A stretch of 64,000 bases of DNA from Zea mays (taxonomy: Eukaryota; Streptophyta; Magnoliopsida; Poales; Poaceae): NCBI RefSeq assembly GCF_902167145.1, contig NC_050098.1:135172207-135236206 (forward strand), written 5' to 3'. Every line of letters starts with the position of its first letter. The stretch's first letter is position 1. The notes under the pieces are model-generated. The model had not been told where the DNA came from, did no database searches, and saw nothing but the letters and a program-made list of their open reading frames with translations. The position numbers and the translations under genes were made by a program. Below, in pieces: positions 10,823 through 22,184 of the stretch.

Positions 10823-12406
10823 TCAATAATTGTTCCTTATTAAAAAGAAAATGATACTGAATGCAAAAACTGTTGCCGAGGTAGGATATCTGTTAGTAGA
10901 TATGCTTCGATTCTGGCACAGTACTATTGACTGTGCGAGCTTCGGACTCCTCTCTGAAGTCTCGTTGGTGGTGAGTGTGCTGCTCCCTTCTGGCTGCTGG
11001 CCTCGTTGCATTGGTGGTGGAGGTGGAGGCTGTTGCCAAGATGCCTGAGGTTGGCTTGCCGAAGCAACAGAAGCTGCAGGGTGGTTACCCACATACTCTG
11101 GAATATACGGTGAGTGGTACGAAGCAGTATGCATAACTTGCTTCGGCTGGCTCTATTGGGCTGCAGCTTCTGCTATCTCTTTCTATTTCTGGATGGTGAC
11201 ATGGCACATCCTGGTAGTGTGGCCCTTGTCCTCACCACAAAATAGGCAATAAATTTTCCTGGGCTGATCCCCAAACCTTCCTCCGAAGCCCCTGGCGCCT
11301 CTGCCCCTTGGAGCTGGGGGCCGAGGATAGCTCTGTTGCTGCCCCGAAGCCTAGGAGGAATATTGCGGCCTCTGCTGCTGACTTCCCCTGTCGTCATTCT
11401 GAGTGGAATGAATTGATCTGACATGCCTAGGATGGATTCTCCCTCCGAAACCCCTGGCCATTTCGGAGAACCTGTAAGCTTCCTCCCTTCTCTGTCGAAA
11501 GTCATTGTCAGCGCGGATGTATTCATCCATCTTCTGAAGCAGTTTCTCCAGGGTCTGAGGGGGATTCCTGGCGAAGTATTGGGCTGAAGGTCCTGGCCGA
11601 AGCCCCTTAATCATGGCCTCAATGACAATTTCATTGGGCACTGTTGGCGCTTGTGCCCTCAGGCGCAAGAACCTTCGGACATACGCTTGGAGGTATTCTT
11701 CTTGATCTTGCGTGCACTGGAACAAAGCTTGAGCGGTAACTGGCTTCGTCTGAAACCCTTGAAAACTGGTGACCAGCATGTCCTTCAGCTTTTGCCATGA
11801 TCTGATTGTTCCTGGCCGAAGAGAGGAGTACCAGGTTTATGCAACATTTTTGACTGCCATGACAAAAGATTTCGCCATGACCGCTGTGTTGCCGCCGTAG
11901 GAAGATATTGTTGCTTCGTAACTCATCAGAAACTGCTTCGGATCTGAGTGTCCATCATACATGGGGAGCTGGGGTGGCTTGTAAGACGGAGGCCAAGGTG
12001 TAGCCTGCAGTTCTGCTTATAGAGGAGAAGCATCATCAAAAGCAAAATTTCCATGATGGAAATCCTCATACCAGTCATCCTCGTTTAAGAAGCCCTCTTA
12101 ATGATGCTCTCCGTGCTGAGGCCTTCGGTTTTGCTCGTCTTGAGCAAGATGACGAACTTCTTCAGAGGCTTCGTCTATCTGCCTTTGTAGATCAGCTAGT
12201 CGAGCCATGTTTTCCTTCTTCCTTTGTACTTGCTGATGGAGCATCTCCATATTCCTGTTTTCTTGGTCCAAGTCGTCCTCCTGGGGCGTTGAACTGGTGG
12301 CCTTCCTCTTCTGGCTTCAGGCCTCTCGAAGAGAAAGGGTCTCCTGGTTCGGGTCCAGCGGCTGCAGAGCTGCAGCCCCTGTTGCTGAAGCTTTCTTTGG
12401 CGGCAT
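10823..12406 (-). pseudogene. gag: Z gag (Tat lineage), interrupted by stops
   Basis: One frame of 528 codons runs from ATG 12406 to the TAA at 10823. It reads a Lys/Ala-rich N-terminus, a retrotransposon gag core ('YLQAYVRRFLRLRAQAP', 'KGLRPGPSAQYF', about 11780-11530), a CX2CX4HX4C knuckle ('CLFCGEDKGHTTRMC', about 11250-11210) and a Pro/Gln-rich tail. In-frame stops are a TGA near 12320, TAA near 12085, 12020 and 11840, and TAG at 11353, 11185 and 11155, but no frameshift is needed. Protease and polymerase do not follow. The downstream neighbour is the antisense gene, which converges on it. Confidence 0.85.
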
Positions 12407-12480
12407 AACGAAGGTCGATGCTTGCCGAAGGTGTTCGAAACTCAAAAAGTGGAAGTGAGTTCACCGGAGGTGGGCGCCAA
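12407..12480 (-). other. Z leader with primer-binding region
   Basis: Directly after the 5' LTR (minus strand) comes 'ttggcgcccacctccggtg' (12480-12462), identical in E at 46322. Its place marks it as the primer-binding site. I do not assign the tRNA. The gag ATG follows at 12406. Confidence 0.6.
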
Positions 12481-13152
12481 TGTTGGGGACTTGTTCTCAA
12501 ATGCTAAGAGTTAAGAACAAGGTAACACAAAAAATGTTAAACGTTAAAGTCCTTCGTCCTTCGAAGCATTATTTCACTTGGGATATAATGATTTTCGGAC
12601 GAAGGTTATGAAGGACATACCTTCATAAACATTACATATCATAATGAAGAAGGAATTACATGGAATATAAAAGATAACATAAACAATTATGTATTATTAT
12701 CAACTCATTTCTATTTTATTGCTATGGAAAAATAGAAATGATATCGGGTTACAAATGTACCTTTGACTTGAAAGAAGGTAAAAGTACAAGCGTGACGCAA
12801 AAGAAAATGCCAAGTCAGCATGAACAGTACAGGGTTACTGTTCATCTATTTATAGGCACGGGACGCAACCCATGTAAAATTACACCTATGCCCTTTACAT
12901 CTGCTAATAACTCTATAATAATTCATCGAGGTCTGAATAGCCTTTTCATCTTTAAGTCGGTTTCCCTTTCCGCTATCATGCCGAAGCTCTTCTACACACA
13001 GCTTCGGCTCCGCGCCATCCTTCGTACCCCTTCTGTGCTTCTTCACGTTGTGGTTTTAACTCATGTCCGAAGATACCTGTTCACACATTGTACTCCAGAA
13101 ACATTGTTAAATCATGTTTTTGAGGACCTTCGGAAGCCGAAGGCCCCCAACA
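12481..13152 (-). repeat. Z 5' LTR (element sense)
   Basis: 672 bp, with the same ends as the copy at 5806-6477 and about eight substitutions by eye. The TATA box on the minus strand is at 12855-12846. TSD catgt follows at 13153-13157. Confidence 0.9.
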
Positions 13153-13316
13153 CATGTGATGCTACATTTGAACTGTCATGTAAAAATGCCAAAGTAGTTG
13201 CTAGAAAGTTGGGATCTAAATGCAAGAGAGACAAAACTTGCATTTGGGTTCCAAAATCTGTTGTAACTAACCTTGTAGGGCCCAACAAGAGTTGGGTACC
13301 TAAAACCCAAGCTTAA

Positions 13317-16156
13317 TTACCTTAGTTGATTTCTCAAAAGAGAACGCTGATCTAGATGCATGCTTAATTGCTAAGACTAATATGGGCTGGCTCTGGCACC
13401 GCCGTCTAGCACATGTTGGAATGAAGAACCTTCATAAGCTTCTAAAGGGAGAACATGTGTTAGGACTAACCGATGTCTATTTTGAGAAAGACAGACCTTG
13501 TTCAGCGTGCCAAGTAGGGAAGTAGGTGGGAAGCACTCATCAAAGCAAGAATGTGATGACAACATCAAGACCACTGGAACTCCTACACATGGATCTCTTT
13601 GGGCCCGTTGCTTATCTCAGCATTGGGGGAAGTAAGTATGGTCTTGTTATTGTAGATGATTTTTCCCGCTTCACTTGGGTGTTCTTTTTGCAGGATAAAA
13701 CTGAAACCCAAGGAACTCTAAAGCGCTTCTTAAGGAGAGCTCAAAACGAATTTGAGCAAAAAGTGAAAAAGATAAGAAGCGATAATGGGTCTGAGTTCAA
13801 GAATCTTCAAGTCAAACAATATCTTGAGGAGGAAGGCATTAAGCACGAGTTCTCCGCTCCCTACACACCACATCAAAACGGTGTGGTAGAAAGAAAGAAC
13901 AGGACGCTAATTGATATGGCAAGGACAATGCTTGGGGAATTCAAGACGCCTGAGCGGTTTTGGTCGGAAGCTGTGAATACAGCCTGCCATGCCATAAACC
14001 GGCTCTACCTGTATCGCCTCCTCAAGAAGACGTCATATGAACTCTTAACTGGTAACAAATCTAATGTTTCCTATTTTCGTGTATTTGGGAGCAAGTGCTA
14101 CATCTTGGTAAAGAAAGGTAGACATTTGAAGTTTGCTCCCAAAGTTGTAGAAGGTTTTTTACTAAGGTATGACTCAAATACAAAAGCGTATAAGGTCTTC
14201 AACAAATCATCAGGATTAGTTGAAGTCTCTAGCGACATTGTATTTGAAGAAACTAATGGCTCTCCAAGAGAGCAAGTTGATCTTGATGATGTAGATGAAG
14301 ATGAGGTTCCGACGGCCGCAATGCGAACAATGGCGATAGGTGATGTGTGACCACAAGAACCACAAGAGCAAGATCAACCTTCTTCCTCTACATTGGTGCA
14401 TCCCCCAACTCAAGATGAGGAACAAGTACCTCAAGATGAAGGGCTGGGTCAAGGGGGAGCACATGAAGAACAGGATAAGGAGGAAGAAGCTTCACAAATT
14501 CCTCCAACACAAGTTCGGTCAACGATCCAAAGAAATCATCTAGTGGATCAAATTCTGGGTGATATCAGCAAGGGAGTAACAACTCGCTCACATTTAGCTA
14601 ACTTTTGTGAGCATTACTCGTTTGTTTCTTCTATTGAGCCCTTCAGGGAAGAAGAAGCCTTGCAGGATCCAGACTAGGTGTTGGCCATGCAGGAAGAGCT
14701 CAACTACTTCAAAAGAAATGAAGTGTCGAGCCTGGTGCCACATCCAAAGCAAAATGTTGTGGGAACAAAGTGGGTGTTCCGCAACAAGCAAGATAAACAC
14801 GGTGTGGTGACAAGAAACAAGGCTCGACTTGTGGCAAAAGGTTATGCCCAAGTCGCAGGTTTGGATTTTGAGGAGACCTTTCTCTTGTGGCTAGGCTAGA
14901 ATCAATTCGGATTTTATTGGCCTATGCTGCTCACCACTCTTTTAAGCTTTTCCAAATGGACGTGAAGAGCGTCTTCCTCAATGGACCAATTAAGGAGGAG
15001 GTATATGTGGAACAACCCCCTAGCTTTGAGGATGACAGGTATCCCGACCATGTCTACAAGCTCTCTAAGGCGCTCTATGGACTTAAGCAAGCCCTAAGAG
15101 CATGGTATGAATGCCTTAGAGATTTCCTTATTACTAATGCTTTCAAGGTTGGGAAAGCTGATCCTACTCTCTTTACTAATACTTGCAATGGTGATATTTT
15201 TGTATGCCAAATATATGTCGATGACATTATAATTGGTTCTACTAATCAAAAGTCTTGTGAGGAGTTTAGTAGGGTGATGAAGCAAAAGTTCGAGATGTCA
15301 ATGATGGGCGAGTTAAACTACTTCCTTGGATTTCAAGTGAAACAACTCAAGGAAGAAACCTTCATATCCCAAATGAAGTACACTCAAGACTTGCTCAAGA
15401 GATTTGGGATGAAGGATGCAAAGCCCGCGAAAACACCTATGGGAACAGAAGGACATCTAGACCTCAATAAAGAAGGTAAGTCCGTTGATCAAAATGCATA
15501 CTGGTCTATGATTGGCTCTTTACGCTAGTAGACCGGATATTATGCTAAGTGTATGCATGTATGCTAGATTTCAATCCGACCCCAAGGAGTGTCACCTTGT
15601 GGCCATTAAGCGAATTCTTAGATATTTAGTTTCTACGCCTTGCTTCGGGATCTGGTATCCAAAGGGGTCTACCTTTGACTTAATCGGATACTTAGATTCC
15701 AATTATGCCGGGTGCAAGGTTGATACGAAGAGCACATCAGAGACTTGTTAGTTTCTAGGAAGGTCCCTAGTGTCCTGGAGCTCGAAGAAACAGACTTCTA
15801 TTGCCCTATCCAGCACCGAGGCCGAGTATGTTGTCGCAGGACAGTGTTGCGTGCAACTACTTTGGATGAGGCAAACCCTCCGGTACTTTGGCTACAATCT
15901 GAGCAAAGTCCCACTCCTATGTGACAAAGAGAGTGCAATCTGCTTAGCGGATAATCCTATTGAACACAACCGCATTAAGCACGTAGACATCTGGCATCAC
16001 TTCTTGAGAGACCACCAACAAAGGGGAGATATCGATATTTATCATATTAGCACCGAGAACCAGCTAGCTAATATCTTCACCAAGCCTTTAGATGAGAAAA
16101 GGTTTTGCAGGTTGCGTAGTGAGCTAAATGTCTTAGATTCGTGTAACTTGGATTGA
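13317..16156 (+). pseudogene. pol: C1 pol remnant: integrase, reverse transcriptase, RNase H; protease missing
   Basis: The sequence starts inside the GAG-pre-integrase domain ('MGWLWHRRLAHVG', 13381). It continues with the integrase core ('HMDLFGPV', 'SDNGSEF', 'PHQNGVVERKN'), reverse transcriptase ('YVDDIIIGS' near 15213) and RNase H ('SSTEAEYVVAGQC' near 15808), ending 'LDSCNLD'. No copia protease (DSG motif) lies between the gag end and this domain, where it should be. Stops at 13523 (TAG), 14348 (TGA), 14675 (TAG) and 15749 (TAG), and frameshifts near 14880 and 15525, break the frame. Domain order, with integrase before reverse transcriptase, fixes it as Ty1/copia. Confidence 0.9.
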
Positions 16157-16948
16157 TCTATAGCATACATGTGTTCTATACCTTTGATCATGTTACTTTG
16201 AGCATTCATGTCTTTATTTGCTAATTTTGGTGCTCAAGTTGTACAAGCCATCCCCGGACCTCACAAGTCCCTATGCAAATGACACATATGTTTAGGGGGA
16301 GGATGTGCTACAACTTGACTCCCTTGAGACTAACTTGTTTGTTGTGTACTCTTGAAATAGCCTCAAAGGAATATTGAAAGGGAAAAGTGAACTTGGACAA
16401 AGAAAGAGCTTCCACTGCACTCCGATATAAGTGTATCTTGTCCCAAGTTCGTACTAATGTTCTCATTGCCTTTTGCTCATATTTGACACTTTGGTGAGGC
16501 AACGGGGTTAAAGGGCCAAAAAGGTCTCCTATTTTGGTGCTTCATGCCAAAGGGGGAGAAATTAAGGCCAAAGCAAATGGATCAGCCAACCACTTGTGAA
16601 ATTTCAAAAATTGTAAAGTTAAAAGTTGTATTTGATCAAAATCCTCTTATTGCAAAAATTGTTCTCTTATGGAGAACAATCATGATTATGGGAAAAAGGG
16701 GGAGCTTGTGACATTTGATCAAATTTACTCTTGAAAGATCTCTTGATTTACTAAAACAAGTGTTTTTGATATAGAGATAGGAAAAGAATTTGTTCTATGA
16801 AAATAAACCAAGTGGTGGCAAAAGTGATCCAAATATGCCAAAATCCTATGTGAGTTAAACTAGTCTTCAATTTGCACTCTTTAAGAATGACATTGCACTT
16901 TTAGTTGCTTTTAAATTTGTTGGCATAAATCACCAAAAAGGGGGAGAT
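16157..16948 (+). other. C1 3' untranslated region with repeated polypurine tracts
   Basis: Non-coding. Purine runs of the form 'aaagggggagaaatt' recur at about 16548, 16690 and 16935, and only the last adjoins the LTR. Multiplied polypurine tracts are a recalled Sirevirus trait. C2 (22428-22986) has the same pattern, and C3 (40440-40800) has clearly homologous 3' UTR sequence. Confidence 0.75.
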
Positions 16949-18231
16949 TGAAAGGGAAATGTGCTCTTAGGCAATTTCTATAAATGTTTTGGTGATTAGT
17001 TGCTCAACACAAATTGATTTTAAAGGTGATGAACAAAGCAAGAATCAAGGTATGACTCTAGCCTTTGTGAATTGTTTTTGTTACTAACATATTCCTCTAA
17101 GTGCTAGTAACCTTGATAAATGAACTAAGATTGGATTGAAGATGGTTGACCAAGACCAGCCAGGATGCACCATCCTGCGGCGCACCGGACAGTGTCCGGT
17201 GCCCAGGATGGCCCGGCGACGAACTCGTCGCTCTCGGGAAAAAGTTGAGGGCGCTTTGGCTAAAAATCACTGGATTGTCCGGTGAGCCATCAGCGCCCGT
17301 GCCAACGGTCGGCAGCGCGATCAGCGGATGACACGTGGATCGAGCCAACGGTCACCAGGCCGCACCGGACTGTCCGGTGTGCACCAGACAGTGTTCGGTG
17401 CGCCAAGGGGACCAAAGGCTCAATGGTCGGCTTCGCCAGATGAGGAAAGAAATCAGGCACTGTTCATGTCCGGTGGTGCACCGGACTGTCCGGTGTGCCA
17501 GTCGTCAGAAGGCAAGAATTGCCTACCAAATGGAGATCCAACGGCTCCTAGCTGCCTTGGGGCTATAAAGAGACCCCTAGCTGCATGGAGTAACACCCCA
17601 AGCCTCCATTGAACATCCTAAGACGCCTAGACTCCGCAAACACGCATCCGGATCATTGTGATTGAGAATTGAGCACTTTGTGAGCTGTAGACTTGCTGCC
17701 CTGTTTTTGTGTGCTCTCTTCTCGACTTGTGTGCGTGGGATTGCTGCGACTCTAGTTCTTGCGTGTGTTTTTCCCTCCATTACTCTTATGCTTTTTTATT
17801 GTGATCAACATTGTAAGGGTGAGAGGCTCCAACTTGTGGAGATTCCTCACAAACGGGAAACAACTATAAGGAAGAAAACCGTGGTATTCAAGTGGATCAT
17901 TGGATCACTTGAAAGGGGTTGAGTGCAACCCTCGTCCATTGGGACACCACAACGTGGAAGGAGGCAAGTTTCTACTTGGTCGAACCACGGGATAAAATCA
18001 TTGTGTCTCTTGTGTCTCTTTCCATTGTGATTGGTTTCTCTTCTAGAGTTCTCGCTTAATCACTTGTGCTATTGTTCCAAAGTTCAATACTCATTCGAAA
18101 GGAACAATCAAGTGAAGAGTTCTCACTTTAGCAACTTGGTTTTAATCTAACTAACATTTCATAACCAAGGTTGGGCTATTTAGTGTTTGTTTTTACAGGA
18201 TCACCTATTCACCCCCCTCTAGGTGCTCTCA
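16949..18231 (+). repeat. 3' LTR of Sirevirus C1
   Basis: Starts 'tgaaagggaaatgtgctc' after 'aaaaagggggagat' and ends 'ctaggtgctctca'. It is 1283 bp, the usual Ji/Opie size. Palindromic modules occur at 17180-17200 ('caccggacagtgtccggtg'), 17364-17380 ('caccggactgtccggtg') and about 17478. A TATA box (TATAAAG) lies at 17564-17570. Flanking 'acgta' (18232-18236) is the expected right TSD copy, but the left copy is outside the window. Confidence 0.85.
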
Positions 18232-20043
18232 ACGTAAGCAAAAGAGACCCTAGGAATTTTGGGATTCAGCCCGCAGTCCTCGGGTGGGTGTTCACTGTGT
18301 CGGGGAGATCTTCTGGATTAGCCCCTGCACTTTTCAGAAATTGGCGCGCAGTCCAGAGAATAGTAAAAATAGAGAACTAATTATGGAAATGGATTTTTAA
18401 TAAAAAAATAATTATAGAAACTTGTATAAATCATATTTAATTCATTTTAGCTCCAAATTGATTCATTCCAGAGACATTAATTTTGTTTTAATATTGTCTA
18501 TCATTTAGTACCTCTGTTTAGACATGAAACTTGAATTAAAATTTATTACTTGAATTTCTCTATTCTAGGTATTAAATAACTTCAGAAATTCATAACTTAA
18601 TAATCGTAATTCCGAATTTAGTGATTCTTGTTTCTACGATCTCGTTACACAACATAGAATATTATCATGCATTCTGTTCTGTTGCTTGGTGTGATGTTAA
18701 TTTTTGCTATGCCATGTTTGTTTGTATTTATGCGAGTAAACGAGCAAGCCACAAAGGATCTAGGGGTTCAGCAGGTGGAGACTGCTGAGCAGGAGCTCGT
18801 TGAAGGCAAGTTGTGCCCTTGATCACTTCTTTTTACCCAGTCATGTTCTTATTAATCATAATGATCTGCATAGGTTAATTTTGATGGGACCCAATAGATT
18901 ACCCTAGTTTGGCTATCTTTATACCTTGCTTTACCACTGAATTTTTGGGTAGTACATGATATTGCTTTATGTGGTTATGGGTATGGAGATATACATTATT
19001 CATGATCACACTTTTATTATCAGTTTATTATTTACTATTCATGACAAGATCATTATGTTAATTGGAACATGTAGAACCACCCGAGAAAACAGTGCTACCA
19101 CAAGGGTGGCATGGGACACCCTTGGTTGACTAATTAGGAAAGTAGTGGAGGACTACCTTACCCGATAGGGGCAAGGGCAGTAGGGGAGTGGTCAGTGTGG
19201 GGAGGCCCTTGGGTTGATTTTGCTGCGATGGCGGTCAGGCGAGGGGTCCCTGCATTGGAGCTTCCTAGAAACTATAGCGGGTTTTCTGAAGCTAGTGGAA
19301 CTTTGTGAAGGCCTCATAGTTGTACCCTGCCTCGCTTCCTTGGTAGAGGTGTATGGGGTCCGATCAACTTCGTGGAAAATGGGTAACATGATTTGTGGGT
19401 AAAGATGCACAACCTCTGCAGAGTGTAAAACTGCTATACTAGCCGTGCTCATGGTCATGAGTGGCTCGGACACTCACATGATTAACTTATGGAATTAGAC
19501 TCAATTTGTCATTTGCATCGCATTGGGATTTATTATTATTTGGACTTACTATTACTATGGTTTGGTATTTACTTACACTTAGTAACTACTAATAAAATTT
19601 TGACCAACTTATAAAAAGCAATGCTCAGCTTTAACCTTAATTTATTGATCAGCCTTACACTTCACATGGGCTCCCACATTTGGTGAGTTCATGCACATTA
19701 TTACCCACAACTTGTTGAGCTATGATCTTTTGTGAGCTCACTCTTGTGATATATAAACCACCCCCTATAGGTGAAGAGCAGGTGGTCGGAGAGGAGCCGC
19801 CCTACAATGAAGCTTACGAGTTGATCTAGGTGGCGTCTCCCAGTCAGCTTTGTGGCGCCAGGGAAATAATATTTAGTTCGTTTTATCATTATCATTTACT
19901 TTTGTAAGACTTTCGTGATGTAATAATTACATTTATGGTATTTATGACATTTATCTCTATACACTTTGTCATTATATGCGATGTTCTTCCTTAGCGCACA
20001 TATGAGACGCACCCGTCTTTATCCTTTAAATCTGGGTGTGACA
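18232..20043 (+). repeat. LTR F: right part of a chromovirus LTR (solo LTR or 3' LTR)
   Basis: Non-coding. It ends 'ctgggtgtgaca', like B's LTR, and is followed at once by C2's integrase frame, so it is either a 3' LTR or a solo LTR. The left part lies beyond C1, outside the window. It shares several blocks with B's LTR: 'ccgagaaaacagtgctacca', a stem CAAGGGTG/CACCCTTG (19101-19124), and the hairpin series at 19414-19465. The TSD copy would be 'ggagc' (20044-20048). Confidence 0.75.
19101..19465 (+). other. Hairpin-rich conserved block in LTR F
   Basis: The stems are CAAGGGTG/CACCCTTG (19101-19124, 8 bp), CTCTGCAGAG (19414-19423), an imperfect CTGCTATACTAG (19431-19442), and a stem pairing CTCAT with ATGAG (19448-19461) inside GCC/GGC. 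Order and spacing match B's LTR. Confidence 0.5.
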
Positions 20044-22184
20044 GGAGCAAATGCTTTATTCTTATTAAGAGAGGTATAAATTCTAAATTTGCTCCTAAAG
20101 CAGTAGAAGGCTTTTTACTTGGTTATGACTCAAACACAAGGGCATATAGAGTCTTGAACAAGTCCACTGGATTAGTTGAAGTTTCTTGTGACATTGTGTT
20201 TGATGAGACTAATGGCTCCCAAGTGGAGCAAGTTGATCTTGATGAACTAGATGATGAAGAGTCTCCATGCGTCGTGCTAAGGAACATGTCCATTAGGGAT
20301 GTGTGTCCAAAGGAATCCGAAGAGTCTCCACAAGCACAGGATCAACCATCATCTTCCATACAAGCATCTCCACCAACTCAAGATGAGGATAAGGCTCAAG
20401 AAGAAGAGGATGAAGATCAAGACGATGAGCCACCTCAAGAGGAGGACATTGATCAAGGGGGAGATGAAGATAGTGAAGACAAGGAAGATGATCAAGAGAT
20501 TCGAGATCCAAGACCGCCACACCCAAGAGTCTACCAAGCAATTCAAAGAGATCACCCCATCAATTCCATTCTTGGTGACATCCACAAGGTGGTAACCACT
20601 AGATCTCGAGTTGCTCATTTTTGTGAACATTACTCTTTTGTGTCTTCTATTGAGCCATATAAGGCAGAGGATGCATTAAGAGATCCAGATTGGGTGGTGG
20701 CAATGCAAGAGGAGCTCAACAACTTCACGAGGAATGAGGTATGGCATTTAGTTCCACGTCCTAACCAAAATGTTGTAGGTAACAAGTGGGTATTCTGCAA
20801 CAAACAAGATGAGCATGGTGTGGTGACTAGGAGCAAAGCCCGACTTGTTGCCAAAGGTTATTCACAAGTTGAAGGTTTGGATTTTGATGAAACCTATGCA
20901 CCCATAGCTAGGCTTGAGTCAATTCATATATTACTTGCCTATGCTACTTACCATGGCTTCAAAGTTATATCAAATGGACGTAAAGAGTGCCTTCCTCAAT
21001 GGTCCTATCAAGGAAGAGGTGTATGTTGAGCAACCTCCCGACTTTGAAGATAGTGAGTATCCTAACCTTGTTTATAGGCTCTCAAAGGCGCTTTATGGGC
21101 TCAAGCAAGCCCCAAGAGCATGGTATGAATGCCTAAGAGACTTTCTTATCACTAATGGCTTCAAAGTTGGAAAAGCTGACCCTACTCTCTTCACTAAAAC
21201 AATTGCTAAAGACTTGTTTATATGCCAAATTTATGTTGATGATATTATATTTGGGTCTACTAACGAGTCATCTTGTGAAGAGTTTAGTAGGATTATGATA
21301 CAGAAATTCGAGATGTCTATGATGGGGGAGTTGAAGTACTTCCTTGGATTCCAAATCAAGCAACTCCAAGAGGGCACCTTCATCTGCCAAACTAAGTACG
21401 TTCAAGATATACTTAAGAAGTTTGGAATGAAGAAAGCCAAACCCATCAAGACTCCCATGGGAACAAATGGGCATCTCGACCTCGACACGGGAGGTAAATC
21501 CATAGATCAAAAGGTATACCGGTCGATGATAGGATCTTTACTCTATTTATTTGCCTCACGACCGGATATTATGCTTTCTGTATGCATGTGTGCAACGTTC
21601 CAAGCAAATCCTAAGGAAGTTCACATTAGGGTCGTGAAAAGAATCATGAGATATTTAGTTTACACTCCTAAGTTTGGGCTTTAGTACCCCAAGGGATCTA
21701 CCTTTGATCTAATTGGGTATTCTGATGCCGATTATGTTGGATGTAAGATTGATAGAAAGAGTACATCAGGGACTTGTCAGTTTCTAGGAGATCCCTGGTG
21801 TCTTGGGCTTCAAAGAAACAAAACTCAGTAGCTCTATCCACCGCCGAGGCCGAGTATATTGTTGTAGGACATTGTTGTGTGCAATTACTCTAGATGAGGC
21901 AAACCCACATGGACTATGGCTTCAAGTCAAGCAAAGTCCCTCTCCTATGTGATAATGAGAGTGCAATCCGCATGGCGAATAATTCCGTTGAACAAAGCCA
22001 CACTAAGCACATAGACATCCAGTATCAATTTTTGAGAGATCACCAACAAAAAAGGGATATCGAAATAGCTTATGTTAGCACCCACAACCAATTAGCCGAT
22101 ATCTTTACCAAGGCCCTAGATGAAAAGAATTTTAGCAAACTTAGGAATGAGCTAAATATTCTCGATTCTCGGAACTTTGATTGA
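20044..22184 (+). pseudogene. pol: C2 pol remnant: integrase C-terminus, reverse transcriptase, RNase H
   Basis: The sequence reads integrase tail ('FAPKAVEGFLLGYDSNTRAY'), an acidic linker (20340-20520), reverse transcriptase ('NKWVFCNKQDEHGVVTR', 'YVDDIIFGS' near 21232) and RNase H ('STAEAEYIVVGHC', 'LADIFTKALDEK'), ending 'LDSRNFD'. Defects are a frameshift near 20970, a TAG replacing Trp at 21682, a small deletion near 21785 and a TAG replacing Trp at 21891. The catalytic YVDD is intact but the element cannot make a full polymerase. Confidence 0.9.

Larger units (their letters stand above)
5806..13152 (-). mobile_element. Element Z: zeon-like Tat-lineage gypsy element, gag-only, complete
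   Basis: A 7347-bp element flanked by catgt (5801-5805 and 13153-13157), with 672-bp LTRs differing at about eight sites by eye. Minus-strand orientation is shown by the gag frame, by the purine tract 'gcgaggggctac' next to 6477, and by the PBS-side sequence 'ttggcgcccacctccggtg' next to 12480, both shared with E. It has gag but no protease, reverse transcriptase or integrase. On the plus strand, antisense to its own transcript, it carries a second gene. Size, LTR ends and gag-only content recall zeon-1, so mobilisation in trans by cinful-type elements is the natural inference. Confidence 0.88.
3719..13316 (+). pseudogene. gag: C1 gag (exploded by insertion Z; segments 3719-5805 and 13158-13316)
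   Basis: Capsid/nucleocapsid protein of a Sirevirus. From about 3790 the frame reads a UBN2-type gag core ('PPHFDGEDYSFWSHK'), then a CX2CX4HX4C zinc knuckle ('CFKCGKSGHFIAQC') near 4674-4715, then an acidic coiled-coil-rich tail (about 4915-5400) and a basic C-terminus. Upstream of 3790 an acidic stretch (DDDDED) lies in another frame, so there is a frameshift near 3787. Stops interrupt at 4732 (TAG) and 4900 (TGA) in the same frame. Z entered at codon phase 0 after HAC, and the frame resumes at 13158 with DATFE, ending at a stop at 13314. The N-terminus lies left of A and is outside the window. Confidence 0.88.
3713..18231 (+). mobile_element. Sirevirus C1 (Ji/Opie-like Ty1/copia), 5' truncated by A, split by Z
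   Basis: Plus-strand copia element, interrupted on the left by A and at 5806-13157 by Z plus one TSD copy. The order is gag, integrase, reverse transcriptase, RNase H, a 3' UTR with repeated polypurine tracts, and a 1283-bp LTR, which is the copia order. The long gag with a coiled-coil tail, the multiplied polypurine tracts and the CACCGGAC/GTCCGGTG palindromes in the LTR are Sirevirus traits. It carries many stops and frameshifts and appears to lack its protease, so it cannot be autonomous. Its right end lies inside LTR F, making C1 younger than F and older than A and Z. Confidence 0.9.
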
